A program made the position numbers and the translations under genes. DNA of 64,000 nt from Megaera polyxenophila. Lineage in GTDB: Bacteria > Pseudomonadota > Alphaproteobacteria > Rickettsiales > Rickettsiaceae. This document shows positions 62,517 through 64,000 of the stretch, piece after piece. The stretch lies in assembly GCF_029982035.1 (NCBI RefSeq), contig NZ_CP104166.1:558001-622000 (forward strand). Direction: 5' to 3'. Position 1 is the stretch's first letter, and every line of letters starts with the position of its first letter. The notes under the pieces are model-generated. The model worked only from the letters and a program-made list of their open reading frames with translations, was not told the DNA's origin and ran no database searches.

Positions 62517-63695
62517 ATGGAAATAGTCGGTAAAGGAATATCTATAAAACATATTTTTCTAGACCGTGGTAATTGGTCTCGATTTCGCTAAAAAATACGG
62601 CAAGCTAAGATACGGCATTATTTTCAACGTCACTAAAGTTATATCGTGTGGAACGAAATATTTAGGATTTAAACGTTATAGCTGCCGTGATTGTAACCGC
62701 AATAAATCGGTAGCATTCAGCTGTAAAGGTAGGTTTTGTTCTCGTTGTGGTAAGAAACAAACGGATCAATGGGTGAGTAAGGCTAGCAATGTTCTACCAA
62801 AAACACGATGGCAGCACATTACATTTACAATGCCGGACTCTTTATGGCCGATATTTTGGCTCAATCGTGATCTGTTTGGATTGATTTCCGGTATTGCAGC
62901 AGGAATTATTAAGGAGATAGCTACAAAGAAAAATCTTGTGGTTGGTATATTTACTGCCTTACACACTTTCGGTAGAGATTTAAAACGCAATGTTCATATC
63001 CATTTATCGGTTACTTGCGGCGGTATAAATAGCAAAGGCAAGTGGCAAAAATTATTTTTTCCTGCCGAACCTATTAAAAAAATGTGGAGACATAGAGTCC
63101 TTGAGTTATTTCGCTTTCAATATATCTCAAGTAATTTGAAGTTGCCGTCCGCATATCAAAATGCTGAGAATTTTAATAACTGGATGAGTAGTTTATACGA
63201 AATCAGTTGGTATGTTTATTTACAAAAACCATCGGATGATCATAAACGCAACATAGAATATTTAGGGCGGTATATAAAACGCCCCCTATTTCCGAGACAA
63301 GAATAGAAAATTACGACGGAAAGCAGGTAACGTTTAAATTTCTTGATCACTATAATAATACAATTGATCGCATAACTATGCCCGTGATGCAGTTCATAGC
63401 TAGTCTGATTATGCATATACCAGATCGTTATTTTCGAATGATTAGGTATTACGGTTTTTTATCTAATAGAACTAGGGGCGTACAATTACCTATCGTATAT
63501 AAGGCAATTAATCAAATCGTTCATAAGAAAACTAAGCTCATTAGTTGGAGATTAATGATTTGGTTGAATTTTAAAATAGATCCTCTGTTTTGCTATAATT
63601 GCAATAAATGTATGAATCTGCGGCAAGTTTATTACGGTTTATCTCCGCCATTGTTATTAATAAGAATCAATGAATTATTATCAACGCCTAGATAA
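62517..63695 (+). pseudogene. IS91-family transposase with two frameshifts
   Basis: Y2 HUH transposase broken into three frames. The N-terminal piece starts at ATG 62517 (ISIKHIFLDRGNWSRF) and loses frame near 62580-62590. The middle piece (about 62566-63306) has the zinc-binding CRDCNRNKSVAFSCKGRFCS region (Cys pairs), the HUH motif in NVHIHLSV and the Y2 motif IEYLGRYIKRP (Tyr-x3-Tyr). Frame is lost again at a C run near 63282-63287, where one C is missing. The last piece continues RPPISETRIENYDGKQ in spirit and ends with CYNCNKCMNLR at 63695. It is non-functional as written. Confidence 0.8.
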
Positions 63696-63898
63696 CATCA
63701 TTATGGCGAACACTTCTTTCACGTCTTAGCCACATAATTTGTAAAACTGAACCTATTTTTAGATAGATTCTGGCAGAGATTTTTATAAAAGTGTTGATAA
63801 TTTCTAATATTGTGGCTTGTAACTACATTTTATTAAACGAATTTTCAAAGTTTTGATTAACAATTTTTCTGGTTACAAATTTTGAAATTCCTATACTA
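63696..63898. other. 3' tail of the IS91-like element
   Basis: 203 bp without a gene between the transposase end and the second copy of the element start. AT-rich, with no clear hairpin or T-run terminator. It should contain the distal end of the element. Confidence 0.35.
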
Positions 63899-64000
63899 CA
63901 AGATAAGCCACCTATCGGTGGCAGCTTAAAAGAAGATACCCTTGACCGATAAATATTTATGGAGGATTATAATACTGGTATTTGATTTGTTTTAACTTGA
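63899..64000 (+). repeat. 102-bp repeat, right copy at the window end
   Basis: Same as 62086-62187 with one C/T difference (position 63941), including CAAG and the GCCACC/GGTGGC hairpin. It runs to the last base of the window, so the identity may continue. This would be the start of a second, tandem IS91-like unit. Confidence 0.85.

Larger units (their letters stand above)
62090..63902 (+). mobile_element. IS91-like rolling-circle element (about 1.81 kb)
   Basis: The unit between two CAAG-hairpin sites is 1813 bp, the normal size for an IS91-family element. It holds an 84-residue accessory ORF and a frameshifted IS91-type transposase. The ends lack inverted repeats, as expected for Y2 rolling-circle elements. 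The left edge cuts the manC-like gene. The right edge is directly followed by another copy of the start, so at least a partial second unit follows in tandem. Which end corresponds to the origin or terminus is not proven. Confidence 0.6.

Overview
The window looks like chromosome from an intracellular alphaproteobacterium of the Rickettsiaceae, most probably a Rickettsia with many insertion sequences. Evidence: strongly AT-rich DNA, a 17 kDa surface antigen lipoprotein (1897-2379), an EF-Tu gene placed behind tRNA-Tyr/tRNA-Gly and ahead of the S10 operon (the rearranged elongation-factor layout described for R. prowazekii), and remnants of a TraA-like gene of the rickettsial conjugative element type. 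No rRNA gene, CRISPR array or replication origin was seen. All family assignments come from reading motifs; no database search was possible.

Layout. 1-6966: zinc ABC transporter parts (znuB, znuC), 17 kDa antigen, a cation efflux protein, tadA, an NDUFS4-like complex I subunit, xseB, a glutamine-amidotransferase-like hydrolase, hemB and a Sco copper chaperone. 6948-18212: core genes (gyrA, ftsA, tRNA-Ser) interrupted by three 1160-bp copies of one IS5-family element (6948-8702, 11886-13045, 16928-18087). The first carries a nested IS200-type element. These copies cut off the ends of sco, a family 2 glycosyltransferase and an NAD(P)H-dependent reductase. 18296-31748: ubiB-ubiE, mutM, xth, a small leucine-rich-repeat protein, a probably split lipoprotein, a candidate structured RNA, ftsZ, surf1, RNase J, a PAP2 phosphatase, nadK, cox11, cox3 and rlmB. 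31780-47297: one long translation cluster, tRNA-Tyr, tRNA-Gly, tuf, then the S10, spc and alpha ribosomal operons with secY, adk and rpoA, ending with rplQ and rpsT.

47314-53940 is an accessory island between rpsT and sucD: a broken IS5-family element with an IS630-family element nested in it, a decayed traA, a VapBC-type toxin-antitoxin pair, and a 47-bp repeat of the outer IS end. 54009-61572 returns to core genes, all on the minus strand: sucC-sucD, an RDD protein, a Bcr/CflA-type transporter, serS, tatC, cvpA and 5-formyltetrahydrofolate cyclo-ligase. 61649-64000 holds the 3' part of a manC-like gene cut by a broken IS91-type rolling-circle element, whose start is repeated directly at the window edge.

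The core genes fit an aerobic intracellular life: haem synthesis, cytochrome oxidase assembly (Sco, Surf1, Cox11, Cox3), ubiquinone synthesis and the TCA cycle (SucCD). The accessory DNA is mostly decaying. The points most worth following up are an OMP/glycosyltransferase pair behind ftsA that resembles polysaccharide export systems, the structured RNA downstream of ftsZ, the conserved frameshift site in the 1160-bp IS, the IS-bounded island, and the tandem IS91-like start.
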